NCBI GenBank assembly: GCA_020809705.1
Contig: CP085828.1
Span: forward strand, 930,001 to 994,000
Length of the DNA stretch: 64,000 nucleotides
From: Calonectria ilicicola
Taxonomy: Eukaryota; Ascomycota; Sordariomycetes; Hypocreales; Nectriaceae
Direction: 5' to 3'
Position 1 is the stretch's first letter; every line of letters starts with the position of its first letter. The position numbers were made by a program, and so were the translations under genes. The notes under the pieces are model-generated. The model worked only from the letters and a program-made list of their open reading frames with translations. It was not told the DNA's origin and did not search any database. Positions 1 to 11,413 of this stretch are shown piece after piece.

Positions 1-938
1 CAAGTGCGACTTGGGCTCCATAGTCAGAACACAAATATGCGAACGAAGATGCAGATGATTCGAAAGGAGAGAGGCCGATGATCAAATGGGCTGGTTTTAA
101 ATGCAACGACATGACCGCTAAAACTGCCTTGTGGCCACGCTGAGGAGGAACACAGATGTGTGTGTGGATGTTATTATGAATCCCTGCTCACAGCCGGAGC
201 CATCCCAACACCGCCCGACTCGGAGATGCTTGTTGGAAAATTGCACATGGCCTTCACTTGCGAGAAAAAATTCGGTCGTCGGAATCTGCAGTGTGGGTGT
301 ATACTGGAGATGTACTTGAAAGAAGGTCAACCAAAATATGGAGGCCAAGTTTATGCGTGAACGTCGTGATTCTATAGGCTTCAATCTTGGTGTTCCAAGA
401 TGATGCTGGCTCCAGGGTGTTGGCCATATTTTCCCCTTGGAGCTAATTGGGGGCACCCCGAACCGCATTTCTTGCCATTATGCAAGCTATCAGCCCGCCT
501 TCCTGAGGCTGTGCCGGGAGAGTGGCCCAAGGATGCCTTCATCGATGAACATGTGATTGGCTGACACCATAGTGTCGCCCCACTACTATCATAGCATTCA
601 ACAAGATGAAGTTATCAATCAGGCAACGTGAATCGCCCCGTCTCACATCGTTTTGAGGCCTAATTATAAAAGCTACCACATTACGATGGAATCTGGAGCC
701 TAATTCTCTCCCCAATTCACCAAAGATTTCAATCACGAAGCATTGACCAAACTAAAACTAGTTGGTATGTACAGCTCTTTCACCCCTAATGTTTTCAATA
801 TCGTCACCATTATTGCAACCATTCTCATTCTCATTATCATCACCGGCCAGACAGCTGAAAATTGTGAGCCTCCAAATACTGACGAGTGACACTACCAGAC
901 TTGGCTTAGCCCATAATAGGGTACGCAAATGTGTAAAC
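1..938. other. No gene recognised; 5' flank of the first gene
   Basis: Only short overlapping open frames on both strands, without recognisable domains or paired splice sites. The right part is presumably the promoter and 5' UTR of the zinc-finger-like gene that follows. Nothing else is seen. Confidence 0.5.
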
Positions 939-1976
939 ATGGAAGTGGTCCAATCAAGATACGTGCGGAACAATGACGCACCGGTAAGAAAGTCATCGTC
1001 TAGTGAAGGATGTATGATTGGGTCTGCCACGTCGACTAGAGACAATCAACAAACATCGCGGGTTAATGTTCCAATCCGACCGAGACCAATGGATGGCACT
1101 TTGCAAGCTAGCACCATCTCAGATAACAAAAACCGCTTGCCTCAACAAGAGTCCAAACTGAGATTTGCCTGTCCCTTCTACAAGCTATCTCCAACGGAGC
1201 ATATGGGATGCATGTCCGTTAGGAAGGCCCGAGCTCGAGATATTCGGGTACACCTTCAAAAATACCATACCCGTTGCCCCATCTGCCACCAGCCATTTGA
1301 TCAGCAAAGCCAATGCGACAAATATATCCCTACCTGCAACGGCGGTCCTCAGTCTCATCCGCGGGCAGTCGAGCTTTGTGAAGCTTTCAGACAAATAAAG
1401 GAAATCCGTTTCAGAGAGAAAGATAAAGAAGGCCAATGGTTCCAACTGTGGGAAATCCTCTTTTCTGATTATCCACGGCCACAGAGCTCCCAGGCTCGGT
1501 CGGTGATAGAAGAAACGACTGAGCAGATTCTCAAATTCTGGGATGAAGAAATGGCACACATTCTCTCCATCTTCAACAAGCTCCACGGGACGCCAGCTGA
1601 TGTTACGAATGATTTGAGTAAGCTTCTGCCACTCGTGGCTCACGAGTTTCAGGCCAAGCTTGAGCAAGGCCCCCCAAAGCCTCCACCGAGCATAGGGGTA
1701 TCTGAAGACGTGCCTCCACTTTCGACTGGCGCAGGTTCTCCTGCATTATCCCCCTACCTTGAGCCCAGCTACTTGGACATGCTGCCTGACGACCCCTCTG
1801 GCTTGATGTTTCCTTCGTTGGATGGTCAGTGCCAAACTCAGCCATATGACCCAATATTAAGCATCGTACCTATGGACCCTTTCAATTTCAATCAGCTTCC
1901 ATGGATGTGCGAGAACGATGTCGGAATGTCCGAACACGACAATCCATTGGTGGAATGGATGGATGAAACATTGTAA
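939..1976 (+). CDS. Fungal C2H2-like zinc-finger domain protein
   Basis: Single-exon reading frame of 345 aa from the Met at 939; the frame is open back to 762, but the extra 59 residues are low-complexity Ser/Leu and look non-coding. The centre starts with FACPFYK, continues with an H..C pair and a VHLQKYH segment, and then has CPICHQPF. This is the degenerate Cys/His zinc-binding module common in Pezizomycotina hypothetical proteins, often beside NLR or heterokaryon-incompatibility genes. A charged helical region (EIRFREKDKEGQW, then a Trp/Phe-rich stretch) follows, and the C-terminal third is Pro/Ser-rich and acidic, like an activation tail. A nuclear regulatory role is inferred only. No target or partner can be named. 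Confidence 0.7.
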   Translation: MEVVQSRYVRNNDAPVRKSSSSEGCMIGSATSTRDNQQTSRVNVPIRPRPMDGTLQASTISDNKNRLPQQESKLRFACPFYKLSPTEHMGCMSVRKARARDIRVHLQKYHTRCPICHQPFDQQSQCDKYIPTCNGGPQSHPRAVELCEAFRQIKEIRFREKDKEGQWFQLWEILFSDYPRPQSSQARSVIEETTEQILKFWDEEMAHILSIFNKLHGTPADVTNDLSKLLPLVAHEFQAKLEQGPPKPPPSIGVSEDVPPLSTGAGSPALSPYLEPSYLDMLPDDPSGLMFPSLDGQCQTQPYDPILSIVPMDPFNFNQLPWMCENDVGMSEHDNPLVEWMDETL

Positions 1977-2777
1977 CCACAGTTTCTGTCAGATCTCTGT
2001 GGGATAGTGAACTCAACTCTCTTCACTATCGTTTAAGAATGTCCTGAGCTTTTATTTATGATTCTTTTCACGCACATCGCACATGTTCACTTCTTCAGTG
2101 GTGCCTGTTGCAGTGAGCAGCTCAACTCCTCTCAGTCCCAATCATTGTTGTGTAGCCAGTCTCATGACCTCTGCAGTCATAAGATCTTGCGATATGTAGG
2201 TCTAGTCTATAAAAGGACTAAGGCTGGAAAAATTCGGATTTAATACACATTCTTTTTGAAGAAAAAGAAAAAGAAAACAAAAACTACAGTTTGCTCCTTT
2301 TTTTTGGTCGACACAATTTGTTCCATCTATTTTCCAATCGAGATGAAATTGGTTTAAATTTGCTCTATTTCTCTTGTTTTCTTTTGATGTTATCTTTTGT
2401 TCATATTCTAGAACTCAGTTTATATTTATCCAGAAGACGCTCTACCCTTTGGGTGGCCACACATGATGTCGTGCTCCTGCGATTCCCTGATAGCTGTCCA
2501 TTTTCGTGCCGCAACGACTAGTTGCCGACTTTGCTCGTATCAAGGGCTACTGGAACATAATTCATGGTGAGCTACGGGACCCAGGCCGAGTTTCGCACAA
2601 TAGAAACATTAAATCAGACTAAATGGCCAGTTAAGCGCCACCCAGGGCGTTATTGGTTTATTCAAAACGCTTGATTATGAGTCGAACAATGCGTTATATA
2701 CGAGTATTTTTGTAGACCCTAATAAAAGTATTTACATTTGAACCCCAAAAAGATTCCAACACGGCTCAATAGCTTGC
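1977..2777. other. Intergenic, convergent 3' flanks
   Basis: AT-rich stretch between two converging genes, with A-rich runs near 2255-2285. The open frames at 2058-2521 lack recognisable domains and codon structure. Nothing specific is seen. Confidence 0.5.
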
Positions 2778-3473
2778 TTATACCATAGCGGGAACCTTGA
2801 TCTCGCTAATCTTCCAGACCTTGCCGCCCTCGCTGCTGGTAAGTCCAGAGTAGGTGGCTCCCTGAGAGGAGGCAATAGTGTTTCCAAAGTTGGTGTCAGC
2901 GCCAGCAAGGGTAATCTCGGTGTTGATGTATCGCTGCTCGGCGATGGTAGGGCTGCAGTTGTTGTTGCACTCAGTGCCGGTGCCGTAGCCCCTCATGTAA
3001 GGGCCGGACTTGTACTCAAAGGAGCTGAGCGACTTGCCGGTATCGGCATCGGTGACCTCCTGGCGCCAGGTGTCGTTGTCGCTGAGGAGGGTGTAGACAA
3101 TCTTGACCTTCTGGGTTCCAGAGACGGGACTGGCGGTTCCGTCGAGCTGGCCAAAGGAGCCAAAGAGGGAGGCTCGGACGCACCACTGGCCGGTGGTGGC
3201 ACCGCACCAGGAGTTGTCGGCCCAAGACTCAAGAGTTGTCTGGACAAGATCGCCAGTGCCATTGGACATGCCGGGCCACAAGAAAAGAACACCGTTCTGA
3301 GTGGAAGGGGCGGCGCCAGGGATGAGGGTGGTGACGGCCTTGACAATGGTGGAAGTGGTGGGGCCCAGAGAAACGGCACCGCCCCAGCTATCACGGGCGT
3401 GCAGCGAGGGGAGGGCTTCGCAAACACCAGCAAGGCCAGCGGCCATAGCAGTCAGGGTTCCAAGGAAATGCAT
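2778..3473 (-). CDS. Small secreted protein, concanavalin A-like fold suspected
   Basis: Intronless, 231 aa. Residues 1-20 form a signal peptide (short polar start, hydrophobic TAMAAGLAGVCEA core, then LPSLHARD, where an R could be a Kex2-like site). The mature part has the stretch GVLFLWPGMSNGTGDLVQTTL and paired cysteines (SWCGATTGQWC; ECNNNC). This pattern is known from fungal secreted proteins of unknown function that annotation pipelines place in the concanavalin A-like lectin/glucanase superfamily. That assignment is from memory of the family, and no catalytic residues can be pointed to. Codon use is strongly GC3-biased, which suggests high expression. An extracellular role is inferred; it could be a carbohydrate-binding or effector-type protein. 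Confidence 0.75.
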   Translation of the reverse strand: MHFLGTLTAMAAGLAGVCEALPSLHARDSWGGAVSLGPTTSTIVKAVTTLIPGAAPSTQNGVLFLWPGMSNGTGDLVQTTLESWADNSWCGATTGQWCVRASLFGSFGQLDGTASPVSGTQKVKIVYTLLSDNDTWRQEVTDADTGKSLSSFEYKSGPYMRGYGTGTECNNNCSPTIAEQRYINTEITLAGADTNFGNTIASSQGATYSGLTSSEGGKVWKISEIKVPAMV

Positions 3474-3610
3474 TTTGGCTGTGATGGAGAGAAAAGAGCT
3501 CGGAATTTAGTTTTGGGTCGTCTAAAAAGTCGTCAGCCAGCTGATGATGAGATGAGAAGTGAATGGGTTGAACTGGAGCAATGTTTGGATTCAACGAGCG
3601 CATAAGGCCC

Positions 3611-3620
3611 TATTTAAAGA
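3611..3620 (-). promoter_or_regulatory. Putative TATA box of the secreted-protein gene
   Basis: On the minus strand this reads TCTTTAAATA, about 138 nt upstream of the secreted-protein ATG at 3473. That spacing allows a normal fungal 5' UTR. It is an unverified motif match. Confidence 0.35.
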
Positions 3621-4962
3621 GACCCAATGGCCCCATCCTCAGTTCATCTCGACTCGACGATCCGAAACCGAACCTCTTGGAAATTATGACATGCCGTCCA
3701 GTTCCACGGAAAATTTGTGTCGAAACAGGGGATCGTCACGGCGTTTCTGTCTCAGGACGTTCTCCAAAGACTCCAACCCGGATACGACAAGGGGGGCGGG
3801 AACCCAATACCACCTCATGGGCGCATATAATTCGGAGAAACAAGCGCCGTTTTACCAACCCTGGCAAAGGCCGGGGTGCCCTTCTCCGGATTTCCTGTGA
3901 AAAAAACGTTGAGGTGGACGGCTTTGAACCCACTGGTGAAACACATCCCCGTTTATAGCAGCGGTATTACTGGCAGCTGGGATAGTCTTGGCATCCGAAG
4001 AGCCGGATCCTTTAAGCTTACCAGGACTGGTAACGAGCTCCGTCGTGGGTCGATTCCACCCTTTAAGCGATGGAGCCTTCTACGCCGATATTAAAATAAC
4101 AGGGCTGGCGAGTAAACAAAAAAGCATAAGGATGCGGTTAATTACTCTCTCACCAGTGTTCCATAATGTGGGATCGCATGCATAGGTATTTACCATGTGC
4201 TCTAGCCACCATCGCAACTATAGTCCGTCCAATCGGTATGCAAAAGAGGGCCTCAGTGTAAGAGCTAAAATTTGTTCTAGCAATGGCTCAGCCCGACCGT
4301 CATTGCCTAGTATTTAGCTAAGTTCCGTGTACTCAATAAACCAGATGAACGCCTGTCATCCTGTCTAGCCATGTAGCGATGAAACTGGCCCTTGTGATGG
4401 CTCCAAATCCAGAATGCGTAAAGTTCAGGTGGCCCTGGCTTGTTCCTGTCTCACCATGACGGTTACAACACGGTAACCCCACATGAGAAGAAAACGCAGA
4501 AGCCGAATAATGAAATAGGAAATACGAAAAATAAACAAACTCAAAGCTTGATAATAACATGGTAGGTAGAATATTGGATTTAGTTATAATTGATATTCGT
4601 TCTACCCTAAAGCTTTCCTTCTATGTAGTCGCGTTTGGCGGAAAATCAAGTGGTGTGCCGTTTGTTCCGAATCCGACATGCGAGAATTGCGAGCTGAGGC
4701 TGCAAAAGCAAATGACCTCTGTTGTGCGGCATCCTGCTATTATTTCATTCGATAGTCCGTAGTTTCCTGCTAGCTAGCAATAATGGCTTGCAGGGTTAGC
4801 TTCCCCAAACGGGTCAAGGTGCAGTTGAGGCAGCGCGCAGCCGCAATCTAGGCCCTCAGCCCGCTGAGGCGCTCGAACGAGCAGTTCTCCTGTGTCCCAA
4901 CTCCTGAATGTTGTCTTCGCACGCAAAACTGCTCAAGAAAGCGACGGCACCAGGGAGACCGC
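3621..4962. other. Intergenic between divergent genes
   Basis: About 1.3 kb between the secreted-protein gene (minus) and the CorA-like gene (plus). Overlapping short open frames show no domains. It probably holds both promoters. No repeat or RNA gene was recognised. Confidence 0.5.
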
Positions 4963-7777
4963 ATGTTTGCCAAAAAGCGTCGCGGAGGCGCGGGCGGCGA
5001 CGAGGAGGACTTGGGCTATGCGCTGCCGTTCCCCGCGTCGCAGCGCTGGAACCCGCGCTACGAGGTACCCAGAAATTCGGTCGATGCTGGGTACGAAACG
5101 AACTCCCTCGACTCTGTGCTCGGCAAGAAAACCGAGACCAATACCACATTCAGGCTGAGCCACCAGGCTCGATCCATGTCATATGGGAGAAGGCAGCGGG
5201 ATTTGGATACCAAGGTGGCCGGGGTCCGCAAAGCCCGAGAGAGCGACGATGGCGACGAGGAATTCTCAAGTTTGCGACTCTGGCTCGAGACATTGTCTGA
5301 GCTGTACATGAACGAGCTCGACAATCGCGCGCGCTGGGATCCGCGATGGCTCAACATTACCCGGCGCGAGCGCTTCGAAGGCCTGCAGTCTACTTCTGTT
5401 TCAATTGTCGACTACCTTGCCGACGACACTGTCCATCGCAGCGAACTCTTGACCAGCGAGGATGCCCTCGCAAGCGCGCTTGAGGCGCGACCAGGAGATT
5501 CGCAGGTGCGCGTGATCATGGTCAGCGATCTAAGTCGCTTCGTCATGGGCGCGCTCGGGCAGACTTACTCCGTCGACCCGGAGTTCTGGCTCGAACATCT
5601 CGCAAACTCGGGCTACGGTGCAAGCGACAGTGGGTTGAAGGTCAAGAACGCAGTTTGGCTAAACTGGGTTGAGCGCGAAACAAGGTTCCGGCACCACGCC
5701 CTCCCCGGCCCGGGCCAACGCACCGAATGGAACCTTCCCCGTCGGAGGCGAAGCCGGAATTGGGCACATATTCGCTGGGGCAGGCTTGGTCTGCTCCATT
5801 ATCTCGGTCGGAAAGGGTTCTACGAGGATGAGATTGAGAAGCGCATTGCCGATGGGCGATGGACCACAGAGCGGGACGTAGTTCTGGACAGGCGCGGGCT
5901 GTTGATGACCCGAAAGAGACAGCAACATGCAGATGAAAAGGCTCAAGAGAAGAAAAAGAAGAAGGACAAGGGCAGGCAGGGAACAGACCAGCTCAAACCC
6001 GACCAAGAGACATCGACAAGGACCAAGGCGTCCAACGTATATCGTGCTTACAGCACGTTCCAAAGTCTGCCTCAAAACCCAAGATGGTGGGCGAATAGGG
6101 ATCTGCGAGTTATGGCCCCCGAGGGAACCAGCTATTGGACTAATGTTGACAAGGACGGGAAAAAGACCAGTAAGCCTAGCTGGCCAGTGCAGCATCCCCA
6201 AGACTGACCCGCCTATAGTCATCATCTTGTTTGATCCAACGAGACGAATGCGCCATGACAAGACCAATCAAGACACACCCTCTCTTACATTCATGCCCCG
6301 CGCCATGGAGATTGAGTCTTATACCGAAGACGAGCTTTGGCGAACTGCTGATGTTGAGGAGACGTACCTTGACCCACCACCACCTCCTCTGTCCAAGGAG
6401 GAGGTAAAGAAGCAAAAGAAACAAGCGAGACTGGAGCATCACAAAGCAAAGAAAGAGAAATTAAAGCAAAGAATTGCCCGCAGCAAAGAAGGTACCAATG
6501 CGTTCAGAGAGGAGGAGGGTGAAGGAGGGTTCGAATCTGAATCATCCTACACTAGCGATTCCGAGTATGATGAGGATTATCAAGTCAAGATACGCGCATC
6601 TTACGATAACCCCCAATGGTACACGCGAGACAGGGACTTTGCGCGCAAATACTCGCTATCGACATTTGACCTGGTCTATCGGTACATCAGCACCATCCCA
6701 ACCAGCAAACTGCTTGAAGACGACTCACTGGTTGGAGACATTTTAACCCGCGTACCGCTCGACGATCTCTGGCAACTTCTAACCGAGCTCCGACTGGTCA
6801 TTGACCAGGTTGATGCCGACTTGGGGGCTGATTTACACGTGCATCTCGTCGAAGCTGGTGGAGTCATGACCAGACAGAATGTCGCCTGGGTCCGATCAAC
6901 CATCCAGGAGCTTCTGGATTGGGTGAATCATTTTGCATCCAACTCTGGTGTTCTCTCATGTTCTAGAGAATTAGATGATGAGCTCAAGGATCTCAAGGAA
7001 AACCTGCAAACGCTTCAAGCTCGTGCGGACCAGACGCTCAATTTCCTCGTCGCGTCTACCGGCATCTCCCAGTCATCTCTCGTCATCGACCAGACCTTGG
7101 GCATCAACAAACTTACCGAGCTCGCCTTTTTCTTTGTCCCACTCTCTTTCATCACATCATGTTTCTCCATGCAAGTCGTAGAACTCACGTCGACCCCGCC
7201 GCCAATTTGGACCTGGGGCCTGGCCCTTGGTGTTGTCTTCCTGGTAACTTACGTCGTCCGGTGCATCTTGAGATCTCCCTCCATTCGAATCCTCTCCATG
7301 CACTGCCGCGTCTTGATGCTCAACCGGTTTACTTCATCCCAAGCCCGATCGCCATCTCGTCGGCTCAATTCAGTTGGTAACCGCGCCATCATCAAATTTA
7401 TCATCTTCTTCACTGTCATATGTCTTTACCTCTTTTCGGCATCCATGCTTTACGCCTTCATCATATTCCTTATATATATCGGCGTCTGGCTCGGAGCGGG
7501 TGCCACTGCAATCTACTTCATCATTGAGCGGTGGCCGGATTCAGCCGCGCTGGTTCCTTGCTTCCTATCGATAGCTCTCGCGGCTGGTGGCGGAGCTATG
7601 ACTTGGTATTGGAGCACTGAAATAATGGAAGAATGCGAAAGGTTGCTCTATGGCTCGTTGGAGTGGTTCGTTCGGGTCGTTCCGACAAAATGGAAACTTG
7701 ATAATGTGGATGATGACGACCTCGCGACAGAGGGAATCAAGACGTACACGAACCAGAGAATTTTTGTACCAACATAG
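4963..7777 (+). CDS. Large CorA-like membrane protein with degenerate GMN motif
   Basis: Two exons, 4963-6169 and 6219-7777. The 49-nt intron has gtaag, a ctgac branch site and tatag. The product is 921 aa. Residues 1-400 form a soluble region rich in Arg/Lys, ending in a long Lys/Glu run. Residues 430-500 are charged and probably coiled, with a five-proline run. A CorA-type helical region with predicted coiled coil (LKDLKENLQTLQARADQ) leads into TM1 (about 700-722, FFFVPLSFITSCFSM) and TM2 (about 734-752). Up to three further hydrophobic spans lie at 790-868. In CorA/Mg2+ transporters TM1 ends in Gly-Met-Asn; here the equivalent is Ser-Met-Gln (719-721). The fold therefore looks CorA-like, but Mg2+ transport is doubtful. 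Many fungal CorA-like proteins of this size are uncharacterised. The gene converges on the dicarboxylate transporter, with stops 75 nt apart. Confidence 0.75.
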
Positions 7778-7851
7778 TATTAAAACTTTTTAATGTGTAT
7801 ATATCTAATCCATTTTTGGGGTATCTCATTAAATGCCAACGTAAAATGTAT

Positions 7852-9093
7852 CTATCGTCTGTCCTCGTCCCGGCCAGGCCAGAGAATCTTCTTGTGTCGG
7901 ATGGCATGGATCTGGCCAAAGAGGACGAAGAACCACATGAAAACAAGGCATATCGACATGGCGCTAGCCACCCATTGAATGGCTTGGCTGTCAAATTCCT
8001 GACCAATAAAAGCTGTTGCAAGTGTGAACCCGACATTAGGGAAAACGAATGCCCACCAGACCATGGAAAAGCGCAGCCTCCATTTGATGCCAACGGCTAG
8101 CACGGCAAACAAGCTGAAGGCAAAAAACCAAAGTCCAACACACCATGTCCAAACGCCGATCCAATCTGCCAAGATGCGGAGCACTTCCGCAGCCATGGGA
8201 TGCTTCGCAAAATATCCGTAGTCGGTCGGTACGGAGCGCGCCATTCCGATGATGGCCACCGTCGTATAGCTCGAGGGTCCGACGGCCATAAACATACCTG
8301 GTCGCATCGCCGGGGCTGGCAGCCCATCCTGCATGAGCCGGCCAAGGTAGAGAGGGAAAACAAGCGTTGCAACAGTCCATCCGAGACCCTGGTAGGTGAC
8401 ACCCGCAATCATCATGGGAAGTCGTTGCTCCGGAGGCTGCGATGGCATGATGGAGGATGCCAGCGTCCCTGTCAACATGGCCGGAAAGATCGGCAGGATC
8501 CAGGCCGGGGTCATCGAGTGGATGGGCAAATGGGCGCCATTGAAGAGTACGAAGAATTGAACCACAGCAGAGATGGTAGAAACCGCCGCGTAGATCCAAA
8601 AACAGACTCTGAGGGCCACGGGAAGCCACGGGCCGCAAGACGGGATGCCGTATGCGGCAGCATTGGATAGAATGGTGGCCACGCTCAATAAAGAGCATGG
8701 GAAGAACAGGCCCTCGGTCGGATGTAGCAAGCTCGACTTTAGCGCCGAAGGACACGACACGAAGCGAAACGTCATTCCCGACACGAGAATCAGGAACAGC
8801 ACAATGGTGAGCAGGAAGAAGATCTTGCCGATAACGTCAAGTCCGCGGAACTGATGGGGCTGGCCGTGCAGCAGCAGGCCGATGCCGCCGGTGCCCATGA
8901 CGAGAGTGAACCATGCCCAGGTAAAGTGTCTGAAGCGTTCGTAGAGGAGAACTCGCGATAAAACGTCGGCCGATTGGCGTTGCTCTGCGGCTCGGATGTG
9001 TCCCTCTTCCCAATCATCCTTTTTCAGTGCCTCTGCATGGGAAATCGGGAGCCAGTGGTCCAGCAGGCCCTTGTGGTTGTTTTCTGTTAACAT
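7852..9093 (-). CDS. C4-dicarboxylate/malic acid transporter, TDT (Mae1/TehA/Ssu1) family
   Basis: Intronless, 413 aa, the usual size for the tellurite-resistance/dicarboxylate transporter family. A soluble N-terminus of about 55 residues precedes the family-typical WAWFTLVMGTGGIGLLLH, then about ten hydrophobic helices. Further family patterns are FPAMLTGTLASSIMPSQP, RPGMFMAVGPSSYT (the conserved GP loop of Mae1-like proteins) and WWAFVFPNVGFTLAT near the end. Members of the family move malate and other C4 acids, or sulfite (Ssu1), across the plasma membrane. The conserved GPSSYT region points to the malate-type branch, but substrate choice cannot be decided here. It converges on the CorA-like gene; no functional link is implied. 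Confidence 0.88.
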   Translation of the reverse strand: MLTENNHKGLLDHWLPISHAEALKKDDWEEGHIRAAEQRQSADVLSRVLLYERFRHFTWAWFTLVMGTGGIGLLLHGQPHQFRGLDVIGKIFFLLTIVLFLILVSGMTFRFVSCPSALKSSLLHPTEGLFFPCSLLSVATILSNAAAYGIPSCGPWLPVALRVCFWIYAAVSTISAVVQFFVLFNGAHLPIHSMTPAWILPIFPAMLTGTLASSIMPSQPPEQRLPMMIAGVTYQGLGWTVATLVFPLYLGRLMQDGLPAPAMRPGMFMAVGPSSYTTVAIIGMARSVPTDYGYFAKHPMAAEVLRILADWIGVWTWCVGLWFFAFSLFAVLAVGIKWRLRFSMVWWAFVFPNVGFTLATAFIGQEFDSQAIQWVASAMSICLVFMWFFVLFGQIHAIRHKKILWPGRDEDRR

Positions 9094-10334
9094 GGCGGTG
9101 GATTGGCGTCCCTTGCTCCGTGGAGCAGGCTAATCTCGTAGCGACACGGTGTTTATTGCAAACGGAGAGTTTTGAGGCCGCCCCGACACCCTGTTTTGCT
9201 GTCGTTGAGTCGGTGACGTCGAGGTGAGCTGTCGCGTCTGCAATCAAGGCGGTGGTGGGTGCAGATTATTGCCAGGGTGGGTGGGATTTGGCGTAAAGGC
9301 GGGCGCCAAGAAGCCTAGAGATCTCGACCTTATATATTTCCCGACATGCGGTAGCAAGAATCCGTTCTTCAAATCAGGCTTCAATTTTAATAATACTCCA
9401 TCAAAGCCAACATCTGCAAAATCACAGGCCGCCTCAAATGCAGGCTAGGGTAGCTAAGCTTCTGGTGTCCCTGCACTAACTGCTCTGGCGCGCCGCTGGC
9501 GCCGGCGAGCAACCCTGCATTTGGCAAAACGGAGCCTAGCAGACGGCAATCGATCGAAGAGCCACAAGGAAGACCCAGCCAGATCACTGCTGACTGTACG
9601 ATCAGTTTGGCTTTGCAGGATTACATACCGTTACATAATGGATTTGGCGAGGATTGTTTGACATATGACTATCCGTTGTACTCATCTGACTTGCGTATCT
9701 GTAATTAGAGCCCCGATCCACTACAGAACCTGTATGTATTGGGCACGTTGCTACGAATTCATGATGGGACATTCGACCTCTCTACCAGCTAGCACATTTT
9801 TTTATTTGCAATGTTCGATGTTCAAGATTCCCAAAGGAAATGGGGTGAAAACAAACATTTTCATTAAATCCCTTTAATTTACTTCAAAATTTTATCATGT
9901 CTTTTTTTCCTAATCAATTCCTCCCCCGCTCGAGGGTGAAGTATCACTAGCTATAGAGGCCACAGGGTTACATTTGGAAGCTCTTGTCTTGTCAATTGAA
10001 GGGTCTATCTAGGTCTCTTATAGCTGCTGTTGTGACTAGCTGTTCCGGTCGGCCGAGGGGAGTTTCTTTTAGGTTGAGGCTATCCAAAGCTAGCTACGGT
10101 GACCACCGTATACGGATGTTGCTTGCAGCCGCGTTGGGATAGGTCTGTAGTAGCTAGATCCTTCATCTAGGCATTTATCCTGATTTGTATGACTATTTGG
10201 GGCCGGTTGCGGCAAGAGCTATCTAGCTGTTACTATAAGTACTGGACTGTGCCGTCGAGGGCATCGAGGCTTTGTAGTCAAGGTCCGGCCGGGCCCTAAG
10301 AGGCCCGGCTGCTAGGCTAGGCTGTTGAGGCCAT
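9094..10334. other. Gene-poor region left of the tandem repeat
   Basis: 9094-9450 is presumably the promoter of the transporter gene. From about 9900 to 10330 the sequence has many scattered AGCTA/TAGCT words and a short GC hairpin (gccgggcc .. ggcccggc, about 10286-10310). It has no open reading frame and looks like old repeat-derived DNA. No element ends could be defined. Confidence 0.45.
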
Positions 10335-10964
10335 CTTGTGAGTGTGGCATGAAGCCATCATTTCACTGCAATTTTAGCGTCTCCAGGCTATTAAGAAACG
10401 GATAGTTTAAGCAGGGTTGGTTCATAGATGTTTCCTTCTCTTGCCTATGCCAATAAATAATGCCAATATTCTATGCATAAATGGAGGCAAAGGCCAAAAG
10501 GAACAAAGCTCAAAGCCTTTTTAATAGGTCTGCACTAAGGCGAATATCTACACAATAAAGTCGTTTGTGTATGCTAAAATTATAGTGCAAAAAATACACC
10601 TAAATATACCTTAAGGTGTACCAATTGTCTATCCCATTAATCTAATGCTCTTGTGAGTGTGGTATGAAGCCATTATTTCACTGCAATTTTAGCATCTCCA
10701 GGCTATTAAGAAACAGATAGTTTAAGCAGGGTTGGTTCATGGACGTTTCCTTCTCTTGCCCATACCAATAAATAATGCCAATATTCTACACATAAATGGA
10801 GGCAAGGGCCAAAAGGAGCGAAACTCAAAGCCTTTTCAACAGGTCTGCACCAAGGTGAATATCTACACAATAAAGTTGTTTGTGTATGCTAAAATTACAG
10901 TGCAAAAAATACACCTGAATATGCCTTGGGGCGCACCAATTGTCTGTCCCATTGGTCCAATGCT
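10335..10964. repeat. Two-copy 315-bp tandem direct repeat with RIP-like divergence
   Basis: Copy 1 is 10335-10649 and copy 2 is 10650-10964; both begin cttgtgagtgtgg and end at aatgct, and the first bases of a next unit (cttg) follow at 10965. By eye the copies align over 315 bp without gaps. They differ at about 30 positions, all C/T or G/A transitions, with no transversion seen. About two thirds of the T/A states are in copy 1. This is the pattern RIP leaves on duplicated DNA in ascomycetes. Neither copy has a coding frame. The origin of the unit (transposon fragment or unique DNA) is unknown. Confidence 0.88.
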
Positions 10965-10968
10965 CTTG

Positions 10969-11413
10969 ATGCAACCCTACAGCCAGATGTATATGACTAC
11001 AGTCCCACCCCATTGAATATACCTCGCCACACTAAGTGTGCAGTGCTCAACTCCTAGTAGGAGATGGATGCAATACGCTGGTCTCGGGAGTGTTGCCGAT
11101 GGGACAGGCTCCAGTAATGGATCACGTGTCATCGCGGGGCAATTGCTCACGAGATTAGGCAATGGCCGCGTTTATCCGACTGAAATCATGAGCGATATCA
11201 AGCTAAAATATGGGCTATCAAGTGCAAGGCTAGCGCCTAGAATTAGACCTGATGCATGATTGGTCAAGAGTACTTTTTGGTGCAATCGAGGTGCGGTCAT
11301 TGGCTTGCCACCTGACCATCCCACTTGCACGCGCTCCAACCTTCGATCTGCATCTCCAAAACATGCCAAGCAAATGGTCCAAATGATAGCGACATATGGT
11401 ATGCGAGCGCATC
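10969..11413. other. Upstream flank of the Zn2Cys6 factor
   Basis: Unique sequence between the tandem repeat and the transcription factor gene, probably its promoter. No recognisable gene. Confidence 0.4.

Noticed and set aside
10280..10312. GC hairpin gccgggcc/ggcccggc as a terminator or element end
   Set aside because: Only 8 bp, with no duplication or partner. Bacterial-type terminators do not apply in this genome.
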